In this document: piece after piece, positions 36,236 through 45,267 of the stretch
How positions within the stretch are numbered: the first letter of the stretch is position 1
Layout of the letters: the number at the start of each line of letters is the position of its first letter
Assembly: GCA_963725615.1 (NCBI GenBank)
Contig: CAVRZO010000016.1
Coordinates: 70,583 to 134,582 of the forward strand
Direction: 5' to 3'
DNA: 64,000 bases
Source: JAIQFF01 sp963725615
Lineage (GTDB): Bacteria; Acidobacteriota; Terriglobia; Terriglobales; Acidobacteriaceae
The notes under the pieces: generated by a model
Told to the model about the DNA's origin: nothing
Databases searched by the model: none
What the model saw: the letters and a program-made list of their open reading frames with translations, nothing else
Program-made: the position numbers and the translations under genes

Positions 36236-37915
36236 ATGAAATGTTGCACATGGTTGAAACCATGTTTGTGGGCGGCGATCGCAGCGCTGCTCGTATGTGG
36301 TCTACCGGCCTGGGCCCAGGGTCAAACCACTGCGCCCAGTGCTCCTGCCGCTGCACCTGCACCCCCACCTATCGCAGTCGATGCACCTCTTAACGTCAGC
36401 GGACCTTCCGCCGACGATCTAGCCGCTGGTGACCCCAGTGGCACCAAGACCGGAACCGCGAACGACGTGGTTCACGCCGATCCGGCCAAACCTCTCACGC
36501 TGGTTGATCTGGTGAACCAGGCGGGACAGAACCGGATCGCTATCAACTTTACCTGGACGCTGGTGACGGGCTTTCTGGTCATGTTCATGCAGGCCGGTTT
36601 CGCCATTGTTGAAACCGGACTGTGCCGGGCCAAGAATGCCAACCACACCATGATGATGAATTTCATGGTTTACGCTTTCGGGCTTTTCGCCTACTGGGTC
36701 TGCGGATACGCGATACAGATGGGCGGCGCTGCCGGCACTTCAATGCTGGGTGGCGTCAATCCTCTTAACCATGAGTTCACCATTCACCTGCTCGGACACG
36801 ACTGGGGCCTGTGGGGCACCAAGGGCTTCTTCCTCTCTGGTGCAACCTATGACGTTGGCGTCATGGTTCTTTTCCTGTTCCAGATGGTCTTCATGGACAC
36901 TGCGCTGACCATCGTGACGGGGGCCGCGGCCGAGCGCTGGAAGTATGTCGCTTTCTGCGTCTCATCCGTTTTCCTGGGCGCAATCACTTATCCCATGTTC
37001 GCTAACTGGGCTTGGGGCGGCGGATGGCTCTCTAAGCTCGGAGCCAATTACGGATTGGGCGCTGGCTACGCCGACTTCGCTGGTTCCGGTGTCGTGCACG
37101 CGGTGGGTGGCATCACGGCGCTTGCTCTATCTCTCATCGTCGGTCCTCGCATTGGCAAGTACAACCGCGATGGTTCGTCTAATGCCATGCCGGGACACGA
37201 CATGGTGATTGTTCTGACTGGCTGTTTCATCCTGGCCTTCGGGTGGTTCGGATTTAACCCCGGCAGCACGCTGGGCGCTTCCGGCGCCTTGCGTATCGGT
37301 ACCATCGCCGTCGACACCATGCTGGCAGGATGTACTGGCTCGTTTGGCGCAGTCCTTTACATGTGGATCAAGTACGGTAAGCCCGACGCTTCCATGGCAG
37401 GCAACGGCCTGTTGGCAGGTTTGGTAGCGATCACGGCTCCCAGCGGTTACGTCAACACGCTTGGGGCAACGATCATCGGCTTCGTCGCCGGCTTACTGGT
37501 CTGCGTCAGCGTCGAATTCATTGACCGCGTTCTACGCGTGGATGATCCTGTCGGCGCCATCTCGGTTCACGGCGCCAACGGAATTTGGGGGGTCATCTCG
37601 GTCGGCCTGTTTGCCGATGGCACCAACGGCGTCAAGGGACTGTTTTACGGGGATCCTACGCAACTGGTGGCTCAGTTGATCGGAGTGGCAACCTTGTTGG
37701 GCTTTGTTTTCTCCCTGTCGTATACCGCGAACATGGCGATTCACTTCATCGTCGGACAGCGATCTGCGGCGGCGGATGAACTCGAGGGCCTGGACATCCC
37801 AGAAATGGGAGCTCTGTGCTATCCCGAGTTCGTACTGAAGCCAGACACTTCCCACAGCGGTGCGGCGGCGAGCGAATATAAAGCTGGCTTGCAGGTTGCA
37901 CGGGAGACCGCATAA
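36236..37915 (+). CDS. amt: Ammonium transporter (Amt/MEP family) with extended N-terminus
   Basis: 559 aa from the ATG at 36236 (AGGAG upstream). A signal peptide (LLVCGLPAWAQ) is followed by an Ala/Pro-rich linker, about 100 residues more than standard Amt proteins. The channel then shows GFLVMFMQAGFAIVETGLCRAKN, the DFAGSGVVHAVGG motif with the conserved Asp and first pore His, and AISVHGANGIWG with the second pore His. Eleven membrane helices are expected. It takes up ammonium and is normally blocked by PII when nitrogen is plentiful; PII is encoded downstream in the same run of genes. The stop overlaps the next start by one base (TAATG). Confidence 0.93.
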   Translation: MKCCTWLKPCLWAAIAALLVCGLPAWAQGQTTAPSAPAAAPAPPPIAVDAPLNVSGPSADDLAAGDPSGTKTGTANDVVHADPAKPLTLVDLVNQAGQNRIAINFTWTLVTGFLVMFMQAGFAIVETGLCRAKNANHTMMMNFMVYAFGLFAYWVCGYAIQMGGAAGTSMLGGVNPLNHEFTIHLLGHDWGLWGTKGFFLSGATYDVGVMVLFLFQMVFMDTALTIVTGAAAERWKYVAFCVSSVFLGAITYPMFANWAWGGGWLSKLGANYGLGAGYADFAGSGVVHAVGGITALALSLIVGPRIGKYNRDGSSNAMPGHDMVIVLTGCFILAFGWFGFNPGSTLGASGALRIGTIAVDTMLAGCTGSFGAVLYMWIKYGKPDASMAGNGLLAGLVAITAPSGYVNTLGATIIGFVAGLLVCVSVEFIDRVLRVDDPVGAISVHGANGIWGVISVGLFADGTNGVKGLFYGDPTQLVAQLIGVATLLGFVFSLSYTANMAIHFIVGQRSAAADELEGLDIPEMGALCYPEFVLKPDTSHSGAAASEYKAGLQVARETA

Positions 37916-38475
37916 TGACAAACGCCTTTCCCATCAACGGTGAGTTGGGCGGACATTCCCTGACCTGGCAATGTCCGCCGATGCTTGGCGTCGCCCCGGA
38001 AGCGCTTGAGTGCTTCCAGGAGGGTGTGGAACGGCTTCAAACCGGTGACGCGGGAGCAGCGCTGGTTGCGCTCTCCCGGTGCACCGAAATTTCCCCTTCG
38101 TTTGTAGAGGCGCATGTCTTTCTGGGCCTCGCCAATGCGTTGAGCAACAAAATCTATCCGGCGATTGATCATCTCGAACTTGCAACCCGGCTCCAGCCGG
38201 ATAGTTTTGCGGCCCATTACACGCTGGCGCAGCTCAATTTCAAGTTGCGCATACCGCAGAGAGGCTATGCTGCTTCAGAGCAGGCATTGCGCTGTGTGAG
38301 CACCCTGGAACAACGCAAAATGTTGGCCCAGTTGCTCAAGGAAGAGCGGGCTCGCGAACGAAATGGGATTGCGCGGCCATGGTTCAACACGCCGTTCAGC
38401 AAGCCGGGACTCTTTCTTGTTGGCGGCGGGCTGGCGGCGGCAATTGTGGCAGTCCTGGTACACGTTCGCTGGTAA
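37915..38475 (+). CDS. Tail-anchored TPR protein, translationally coupled to amt
   Basis: 186 aa, starting in the TAATG overlap with the amt stop. Residues of about 25-135 form TPR-like helical repeats (CFQEGVERLQTGDAGAALVAL, AHVFLGLANALSNKIYPAIDHL), and a single C-terminal membrane helix (LFLVGGGLAAAIVAVLVHV) ends in RW. With no signal peptide it should sit in the cytoplasm anchored by its tail. Coupling to amt suggests a scaffold for the transporter or for PII. This is not a known Amt partner. Confidence 0.8.
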   Translation: MTNAFPINGELGGHSLTWQCPPMLGVAPEALECFQEGVERLQTGDAGAALVALSRCTEISPSFVEAHVFLGLANALSNKIYPAIDHLELATRLQPDSFAAHYTLAQLNFKLRIPQRGYAASEQALRCVSTLEQRKMLAQLLKEERARERNGIARPWFNTPFSKPGLFLVGGGLAAAIVAVLVHVRW

Positions 38476-38492
38476 GCTTCAGGGGGCGGCAA

Positions 38493-38702
38493 ATGCAAAT
38501 GATGGACACGCTTTTCGAAAGCATTAAGAAGCAGCGGCTGGCTTGGTCGTGGGCTGTGACCATCGGGCTTTTCCTCGTGGTCTTGGGGCATGCTCCAGTC
38601 TTTCCGGTGATCGCTGGTTGCGCGCTGGCCATCGCGATTTCGACGCTGCGGTCGGCGTCCAGTAGTCAGCCAGGGCCCGACCGGCTTCGCAGAGGCCGAT
38701 GA
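38493..38702 (+). CDS. Small membrane protein, 69 aa
   Basis: ATG at 38493 preceded by AGGGGG; its TGA overlaps the ATG of the antiporter gene (ATGA). It has a polar N-terminus (MQMMDTLFESIKKQRLAW), two closely spaced hydrophobic helices and a basic tail. Function unknown. Tight coupling on both sides makes it part of the same operon. Confidence 0.7.
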   Translation: MQMMDTLFESIKKQRLAWSWAVTIGLFLVVLGHAPVFPVIAGCALAIAISTLRSASSSQPGPDRLRRGR

Positions 38703-39955
38703 GCACTTCGCTCCAAATTCTGTTGTTCATTGCTCTGCTGATTGCAGCAGCAAAGACTGCCGGCTCTCTGGCGTCTCGCCTTGGGTTGCCCGCGGTGCTG
38801 GGAGAACTACTGGCAGGCGTGATCCTGGGTCCCAGCGCGCTCAACATTTGGCATATGCAGTGGCTGGCAACTACCGGCGAGAGCGGTGCCTCGGTAGCCG
38901 GCGTATTCAAGGTGCTGGCACAGCTCGGCGTCGTAGTGCTCATGTTCGTGGCTGGCCTGGAGACCGACATCCAGATGGCCAAGCGGGCGCTGAAACCAGC
39001 TTTCTGGGCGGCTTCCGGCGGAGTGATTCTGCCCATGGCGGGCGGCTACTTGCTCTCTCGATGGGTCGGTTTCAATTGGCAGCAGGCGCTGTTCATCGGC
39101 ACGATACTTACAGCCACCAGCGTGACCATCACCGCGCAGACGCTGATGAATTTGAGTCAGATTCGATCCAAAGCCGGTTCCACGATCCTGGGCGCCGCGG
39201 TGATTGATGACGTGATGGGACTGATTGTGCTCTCGCTAGTGATCGCAGTGAGCGCACATTCGGGAGCCGGCGATGCGGGCAGGTGGAGCGCACTCGTGAT
39301 GCCGGTAACCTATATGACGGTGTGTCTGGTGGTGATGTTTACCGCCGGGCCATTTCTGACACGCTGGTTGATGAGACAGGCGGCCCGCATGCACGGCCAC
39401 CACATGGAGGTCGCGGCGGCGCTGTCGATTGCGTTTTTAATGGCCTTCATGGCTGAATCGTTGGGAAAGATGGCGGCGATCACAGGTGCATACCTCGCCG
39501 GACTCTTCGTCGCTTCCACGCCATCTCACGAGCGCGTGATTGAAGAACTGCGAGCCATGACCAACTCTTTTTTTGGGCCGATATTCCTGGTCTCGATCGG
39601 GCTTGATGTGAACGCGTGGCAGGCGGGAGGACATCTGGTATTTTTCAATCTCCTGCTGGTGATCGCGGTTGTGGGGAAGATTGTGGGTTGTGGCGTTGGC
39701 GCCAGCTTTGCCGGATTCGGCAGGCGCGACGCTTTCATTGTAGGCATCGGAATGATTCCCCGTGGAGAGGTCGGACTGATTACGGCGAGCCTTGGTTTTG
39801 CGGCGGGCCTGGTCACACGGGACATTTATTCGCAAACCGTAGTACTCGTCTTGATTACGACCTTGATCACGCCGGCGCTGTTGCGCTATGCCTTTCCAAG
39901 AGAGCACTTGCAGGCTTCGGTTTCGGAAACTGCAGCCGTCGAAATCTCTATGTAG
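38699..39955 (+). CDS. Cation/proton antiporter (CPA2/KefB-type), no regulatory tail
   Basis: 418 aa with about 11-12 membrane helices. Family marks are LPAVLGELLAGVILGPS in the first helices, the helix with the essential acidic pair (AAVIDDVMGLIVLSLV), and IPRGEVGLI near the C-terminus. It lacks the cytoplasmic TrkA-N domain of Kef channels. It would exchange Na+, K+ or possibly ammonium for protons at the inner membrane. Placement between amt and PII is unusual. Confidence 0.88.
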   Translation: MSTSLQILLFIALLIAAAKTAGSLASRLGLPAVLGELLAGVILGPSALNIWHMQWLATTGESGASVAGVFKVLAQLGVVVLMFVAGLETDIQMAKRALKPAFWAASGGVILPMAGGYLLSRWVGFNWQQALFIGTILTATSVTITAQTLMNLSQIRSKAGSTILGAAVIDDVMGLIVLSLVIAVSAHSGAGDAGRWSALVMPVTYMTVCLVVMFTAGPFLTRWLMRQAARMHGHHMEVAAALSIAFLMAFMAESLGKMAAITGAYLAGLFVASTPSHERVIEELRAMTNSFFGPIFLVSIGLDVNAWQAGGHLVFFNLLLVIAVVGKIVGCGVGASFAGFGRRDAFIVGIGMIPRGEVGLITASLGFAAGLVTRDIYSQTVVLVLITTLITPALLRYAFPREHLQASVSETAAVEISM

Positions 39956-40047
39956 ACTTTCCTTGAGCTTGCGGTAGTAAATGGTTTTAACGACTGGAAA
40001 ACTTAGAAAGGGTTAGGACGAGAATCTGCCGTACGAGGATAAACACA

Positions 40048-40386
40048 ATGACGAAACTTGAAGCGATTATTCAGCCGTCCAGATTTGAAGCGGTAAAAGA
40101 GGCCTTGACTGAGCTCGGCGTGGAGGGCATGACCATATTCGATGTGCGCGGTCATGGGAGGCAAAAGGGCCACACAGAAACTTATCGCGGCCGGGAATAT
40201 AGCGTGGATCTTTTGCCCAAAATCAAAATCGAACTCGTCCTGCCTGATAACCTTGTCAACCAGGTGATTGACGCTATCGTAAAAACAGCTTCGACGGGCA
40301 AGATAGGAGACGGTAAAATTTTCGTTTCGAAAGTCGACGAAGTGATCCGGATTCGAAATCAGGAGCGCGGAGTGGCGGCACTCTAA
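40048..40386 (+). CDS. glnB: Nitrogen regulatory protein P-II
   Basis: 112 aa, normal for PII. The T-loop is complete (GRQKGHTETYRGREYSVD) with the uridylylation tyrosine Tyr51, and the ATP-binding B-loop is TGKIGDGKIFV. PII senses 2-oxoglutarate, ATP and ADP and controls Amt, glutamine synthetase and others. As a neighbour of amt it might be called glnK; sequence alone does not settle GlnB versus GlnK. The modifying enzyme glnD follows directly. Confidence 0.93.
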   Translation: MTKLEAIIQPSRFEAVKEALTELGVEGMTIFDVRGHGRQKGHTETYRGREYSVDLLPKIKIELVLPDNLVNQVIDAIVKTASTGKIGDGKIFVSKVDEVIRIRNQERGVAAL

Positions 40387-40416
40387 CGGGCCACCACTTT
40401 GGGCTACCGGAGTCTC

Positions 40417-43006
40417 ATGCCTGTGCTGGCTAATAGCTCGATATCGCAGGACGCATATCAGGCCAAGTCGGAAAAGATACGGGAGCAATTCGAGCGGTCG
40501 CACAACGGACAGAGCCGCAATCCGCGAGCGCTCGAATTTGACCGATCTCATTTATTAGCGAGTTGTGGAATCAGTTTTCCCCAGGCTCGCCTGACAGGAT
40601 CTGCGTCGCTGCGCTGGGCGGTTACGGCCGGCGCTCGCTATTTCCCTGTTCCGATGTAGACGTACTTTTCCTGCACGAATCGGCCCTGAGCCAAGATGCG
40701 GAGAAGCGGGTCATTCCGCAAATTTCACAGGCGCTCTGGGACTTACACCTTCGCGTCAGCCCCACGACCCGCTCCCTGGCGGAGTGCGGCAAGCTGCACC
40801 GCGACAATCTCGAATTCAACATTTCCCTGCTGGATTGCCGCTATCATCTGCGGCGACGCGAGCGCTGTTTGAACAGCTTCACTCACAGGTGATTCCGAAA
40901 ATGGTCGGCCGTGAAGCCCTGGAGTTGCAGCAGCGGCTGATCGATCTGACTTCTGCGCGGCACAACAAGTACGGTCACACCATCTTTCACCTGGAGCCCA
41001 ACATCAAGGACTCTCCTGGCGGCTTGCGGGACTACCAGGTGGCATGCTGGCTCAGCCTGATTTCACAGCTGGAGAAGACAGGTATCTGGCCGGCACCCGA
41101 GAGTCTGCTGCCTGAGGCGTTTCGCGCGGAATGTACCGCGGCCCTGGATTTTCTTTCCGCGGTGCGCTGCTTCCTGCACTATCGGCAAGGCCGGGACCTG
41201 AATCAGCTGACCTATGAATTGCAGTCCGAAGCGGCTGCGGCAGGAATCGGACTGCCGGATGGAGCACCGGTCGCGGCCGCTGTCTGGATGCGAACTTATT
41301 TCCGGCACGTCCGGTCAATTTACAGACTTACGGTCCTATTCGATGAAGTGCCGCCATCGCGATCCGGTCTGTACCGCCTGTTTGAAAATCGCAAGTCGCG
41401 CCTATCCAATGCTGACTTTTCCGTGGTCGAGGGCCGGGTCTTTCTGCGCCAGCTTTCTTCTGTGCAGGATCCGTCCGTCCTGCTTGGCCTTTTCGAGTTC
41501 GTAGGCCGTCACGGACTGAAGTTGACTTCGGAAACCGAACGCTGCGTCGAAGCGTCGCTCCCCAAACTTCGACAGTGGGCACAGGATTCTCCCGAGGTGT
41601 GGTCGTACTTCAGGCGAATCCTGGTATCGCCTCATGCCGGAGCCGCTCTGCGCGCCATGCACCGGCTGGGGGTGCTGGTGCTGCTGTTTCCCGAATTCCA
41701 GGCTGTGGATTCGCTTGTCATTCGCGATTATTACCACCGCTACACTGTGGACGAGCATTCGCTGGTCGCCATCGAAAACATCCACGCGCTGCGAACGCCT
41801 GACAGCGAGCTGGAACGGCGCTTCCGCGACATCCTGGACGGGCTCGAACGTCCCGACCTGCTCTTCTTGGCTCTCTTGCTTCACGATGTCGGCAAAGGTA
41901 TGCCCGATGATAACCACGTGACCGGAAGCCTGCAGGCTTCAGCCAGCGTCCTCGACCGGCTTCGTCTCGAAGCCGCCGACCGCGAGACTGTGATTTTTCT
42001 GATTGCGAACCATTTGCGGATGTCATCAACCACCATGCGTCAGGACATCTTCGATCCCAAGGTGGTGGCCGAGTTCACGGAATGTGTCGGCACGACGGAA
42101 CGGCTGAAGATGCTCACGCTGTTTACCTACACCGACATCAAATCGGTCAACCCGGAAGCGCTGACGCCATGGAAAGCTGAACTGCTCTGGCAGTTCTACG
42201 CGGCCGCGTTCAACCATCTAAGCCGGAGCGTGGACGACCAGCGCCTCACCCAAAGTGTTTCCAACAGTAAACGAATCAAGGAAGTTGTGGCTGCAGCGGG
42301 CGAGCCGGACGCGAAACACATTACTTCGTTCCTGGAAGGTTTTCCCAAACGTTATTTGCTGATGCACTCATCGGACGAGATTGTGACCCACTGCCGCATG
42401 TACGATCGTCTCAAGCAGAGAGATGACGAACCGCAGATCGACATACATCGGCGTGATGGCTACTTCGAATTGGTTCTCTTGACCCTGGATTGTCCGGGCT
42501 TGTTTTCCCACGTGGTGGGAACGCTTTCATCCTGGGGAATGAATATCCTGAAGGCGGAGGCATTTTCCAACAAGGCGGGCGTGGTGCTCGACACACTCCG
42601 TTTTTCGGACCGCTTCCGGACACTGGAGCTCAATCCTTCCGAAATAGACCGGCTGAAGCGGAAACTCGCTGAAGCCGTATCGGGTGAGATCGATGTTGTG
42701 GAACTCATGGAGACGAAATTCAAGCCGGGGTTGCAGAGTCCGAAGGTGGCCGTCGAGCCCAGCGTGCAGATTGACAACGATTGTTCGCAGCACAGCACCT
42801 TGATCGAGATCATCGCCCAGGACCGTCCCGGGCTGCTTTACGACATCAGTTCCACCCTGGCGGAACTCGGCTGCAATATCGAGGTTGCGATTATCGACAC
42901 CCAAGGTCAGACCGCAACCGACGTGTTCCATGTGACGTGTGCCGGCACCAAGCTGGACCTGCGACACCAGGAGACGATGCGAACCGCTCTGCGGGACCAA
43001 CTGTAA
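40417..43006 (+). pseudogene. glnD: PII uridylyltransferase/uridylyl-removing enzyme, disrupted by two frameshifts
   Basis: Start ATG at 40417 (GGAG upstream). Three successive frames are needed: 40417 to about 40550 (SEKIREQFERSHNG), about 40550 to 40855 carrying the nucleotidyltransferase motif GGYGRRSLFPCSDVDVLFL, and about 40855 to 43006 carrying NIKDSPGGLRDYQ, the HD domain LALLLHDVGKG and two ACT domains (YFELVLLTLDCPGLFSHV; LIEIIAQDRPGLLYDI). Both shifts are in the direction of a one-base loss. All parts are otherwise well preserved, so either the gene is very recently broken or the assembly has two deletions. If truly broken, PII could not be uridylylated by this enzyme. Confidence 0.85.
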
Positions 43007-43017
43007 GTCAGCCCAGG

Positions 43018-43134
43018 CCACGTAGGGACAGATGTCCTCATCTGTCCGGCGGAGCGAAGCTCCGCAATGTTGGTTGTGGCAGAGTGGTCGAGCGGCGCTC
43101 GACCGGACAGATGAGGACATCTGTCCCTACGTGG
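43018..43134. repeat. Perfect 32-bp inverted repeat between convergent genes
   Basis: 43018-43049 (CCACGTAGGGACAGATGTCC and on) is exactly complementary to 43103-43134. The loop contains CGGAGC-GAA-GCTCCG and GAGCG/CGCTC hairpins. GTAG stands at both outer ends. It separates the 3' ends of glnD and rmlD and could terminate both transcripts. Confidence 0.85.
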
Positions 43135-43152
43135 TCTGAGGCAATATCCTGG

Positions 43153-43986
43153 TCAAGCTCTCTCCGCCAGGTATCTTCCCAGCGCGTCTTGCCAAGTGGG
43201 CATCTCGATGCCGCGCTTCTCCAGGCTTTCTGGCGAGAGCACGGAATACTTCGGACGTTCTGCCGGGCGTATGAACTTGTCGCTGGTGGTTTCGCGCACG
43301 ACTGTGTCCAGTCCGGCACAGGCGATGATTTCGCGCGCAAATTCGTACCAGGAGCACTCACCGCAGTTGGTGACGTGCACCACGCCGCTCGCCTCCCGGC
43401 GGCAAAGTCGAATCAAAGCGCGGGCCAGATCCACAGAGTAGGTGGGAGAGCCACGCTGATCACCCACTACTTCCAGCTGGGAACGATTGGCGGCTATTTT
43501 CATAATTGTGTCGGGGAAACATTTCCCGCCGACGCCGAACAGCCACGAAGTCCGCGCTATGCAGCATTCGGGAAGAATCTGGCCCAAGTGTACTTCGGCT
43601 TCGGCTTTCGACTGACCGTAGACACTGCGGGGCGAGCGGGGATCGCCGGTAGCATAGGGCGTTGTCTTCGTGCCATCAAAGACATAGTCGGTGCTGAGAA
43701 AAAGCAGGCGGGCGCCGTGCTGCTTCGCCGCTTGCGCCACGTTGACAGCTCCGCGAAAGTTCACATTGAAGGCGAGGTCGCGATTGGTCTCGCAACCGTC
43801 AACATCGGTGTAGGCCGCTGCCAGCACAATCCAGTCGGGCCGGCTACCCCGGACCAGATGCAGCACCTGTTCCGCGTCCCGGATATCTCCATCCACGGAG
43901 CCAAAACCTGTCACCTCATCTTCTTTCCATTCACGCATCAGCGCCTTGCCCAGTAAACCGGTGGCGCCGAAGATAGTGACTCGCAT
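43153..43986 (-). CDS. rmlD: dTDP-4-dehydrorhamnose reductase
   Basis: 277 aa. NAD(P)-binding motif FGATGLLGKAL at the N-terminus, TDVDGCE, LSTDYVFDGTKTTPY and catalytic SVYGQSKAEAE (YxxxK). It performs the final reduction giving dTDP-L-rhamnose. The partner rmlB is directly upstream on the same strand (36 bases apart); rmlA and rmlC are not in the window. It is the last gene of the exopolysaccharide locus. Confidence 0.9.
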   Translation of the reverse strand: MRVTIFGATGLLGKALMREWKEDEVTGFGSVDGDIRDAEQVLHLVRGSRPDWIVLAAAYTDVDGCETNRDLAFNVNFRGAVNVAQAAKQHGARLLFLSTDYVFDGTKTTPYATGDPRSPRSVYGQSKAEAEVHLGQILPECCIARTSWLFGVGGKCFPDTIMKIAANRSQLEVVGDQRGSPTYSVDLARALIRLCRREASGVVHVTNCGECSWYEFAREIIACAGLDTVVRETTSDKFIRPAERPKYSVLSPESLEKRGIEMPTWQDALGRYLAERA

Positions 43987-44022
43987 GTTTTGTTCTCTGT
44001 CTCGCCGAGGCCAGCCGGCAAG

Positions 44023-45087
44023 TTATGAGTACTGGGTGGCGATCCACTTTCGGTAGCTGCCGCTAGTGACTTCTTTTACCCAGTCCTCATTTTGCAGATA
44101 CCATTGGATGGTCTTGCGTATGCCACTCGCAAAACTTTCACGCGGCTTCCATCCAAATTCACGCTCGATCTTGCGCGCGTCAATGGCATAACGGCGGTCG
44201 TGGCCGGGGCGGTCCTGTACAAAAGCAATCAATTTTTGATGAGGCACAACAGGATCGCCAGGACACGACTGGTCCAGGATGGCGCAGATGGCTTCCACGA
44301 TTTCCAGGTTTCGCTTTTCGCCGCCTCCGCCGATGTTGTAGGTCTCCCCGACCCGGCCCTGGGCAAGGACCCGGCGCACTGCATCGCAGTGATCTTCGAC
44401 GAACAGCCAGTCGCGCACATTCTGTCCGTCTCCATATACCGGCAATGGCTTGCCCGCTCGGGCATTCAGGATCACGAGTGGGATCAGTTTTTCCGGGAAC
44501 TGGTAGGGACCGTAGTTATTGGAGCAGTTGGTCGTCAAAGTCGGAAGCCCATAGGTGTGGTGATAGGCGCGCACCAGGTGGTCCGCCGCCGCCTTCGACG
44601 CTGAATAAGGACTGTTCGGTGCGTACGCCGTGGTCTCGCAAAACGGCGGATCATTCGGCCCAAGCGACCCATACACTTCGTCGGTAGATACGTGAAGTAA
44701 CCGAAACGATTTACGATCTGCTTCCGACAGCTCCGCGCAATAGGCCCGCGCTTCTTCCAGCAGACTAAATGTCCCAGAAACGTTGGTGCGGATGAAATCG
44801 TCCGGGCCATGGATTGAACGGTCCACGTGACTCTCGGCCGCAAAATGGACGATGGCTCGCGGCTTATGCTGCTTGAACAATCCACGCAGCAGTTCGCGAT
44901 CGCACACATCTCCCTGGACGAAGCAATACCGCGGATCAGCAGCGACCCGAACCAGGTTGCCCGGATTGCCGGCATACGTGAGCTTGTCGAGGTTGACCAC
45001 CGGAGTCTTCTCCTCCTCCATCCATTGCAGGATGAAGTTGGAGCCGATGAATCCTGCCCCTCCGGTCACCAGAATCGTTTTTTCCAT
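44023..45087 (-). CDS. rmlB: dTDP-glucose 4,6-dehydratase
   Basis: 354 aa, standard length. TGGAGFIGSNF for NAD+, HFAAESHVDRSI, STDEVYGSLG with the catalytic Asp-Glu pair, YSASKAAADHLV with catalytic Tyr/Lys and NNYGPYQFPEKLIPL. It converts dTDP-glucose to dTDP-4-keto-6-deoxyglucose, the precursor of dTDP-L-rhamnose. Two glycosyltransferase domains precede it, so a rhamnose-containing surface polymer is likely. Confidence 0.93.
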   Translation of the reverse strand: MEKTILVTGGAGFIGSNFILQWMEEEKTPVVNLDKLTYAGNPGNLVRVAADPRYCFVQGDVCDRELLRGLFKQHKPRAIVHFAAESHVDRSIHGPDDFIRTNVSGTFSLLEEARAYCAELSEADRKSFRLLHVSTDEVYGSLGPNDPPFCETTAYAPNSPYSASKAAADHLVRAYHHTYGLPTLTTNCSNNYGPYQFPEKLIPLVILNARAGKPLPVYGDGQNVRDWLFVEDHCDAVRRVLAQGRVGETYNIGGGGEKRNLEIVEAICAILDQSCPGDPVVPHQKLIAFVQDRPGHDRRYAIDARKIEREFGWKPRESFASGIRKTIQWYLQNEDWVKEVTSGSYRKWIATQYS

Positions 45088-45210
45088 ATGAGCAGGCCGG
45101 GCCGGGTTGAATCTTGGTCATTCGGCGACGCCGCTCTGATTGTAATAAAGAAACGACAGAAGGTGGTTTTCCCAGGTTGATTGTCGGGGCGTGACCACGA
45201 ACCGGGGGCC

Positions 45211-45262
45211 AGCAGCAATTAGCAATTAGCCAAATGCCAATTGCTAATTGCCAATTGCTGCT
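45211..45262. repeat. AT-rich inverted repeat between rmlB and the glycosyltransferase
   Basis: AGCAGCAATTAGCAATTAGC (45211-45230) is complementary, with one mismatch, to 45243-45262. Its low GC content stands out from all other repeats here. It may form a hairpin in the intergenic mRNA; there is no clear T tract. Confidence 0.7.
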
Positions 45263-45267
45263 TGTCC

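Noticed and set aside
42781..43956. 391-aa open frame overlapping the glnD end, the repeat and rmlD
   Set aside because: It crosses a perfect inverted repeat and runs antisense to rmlD; the sequence resembles no family.
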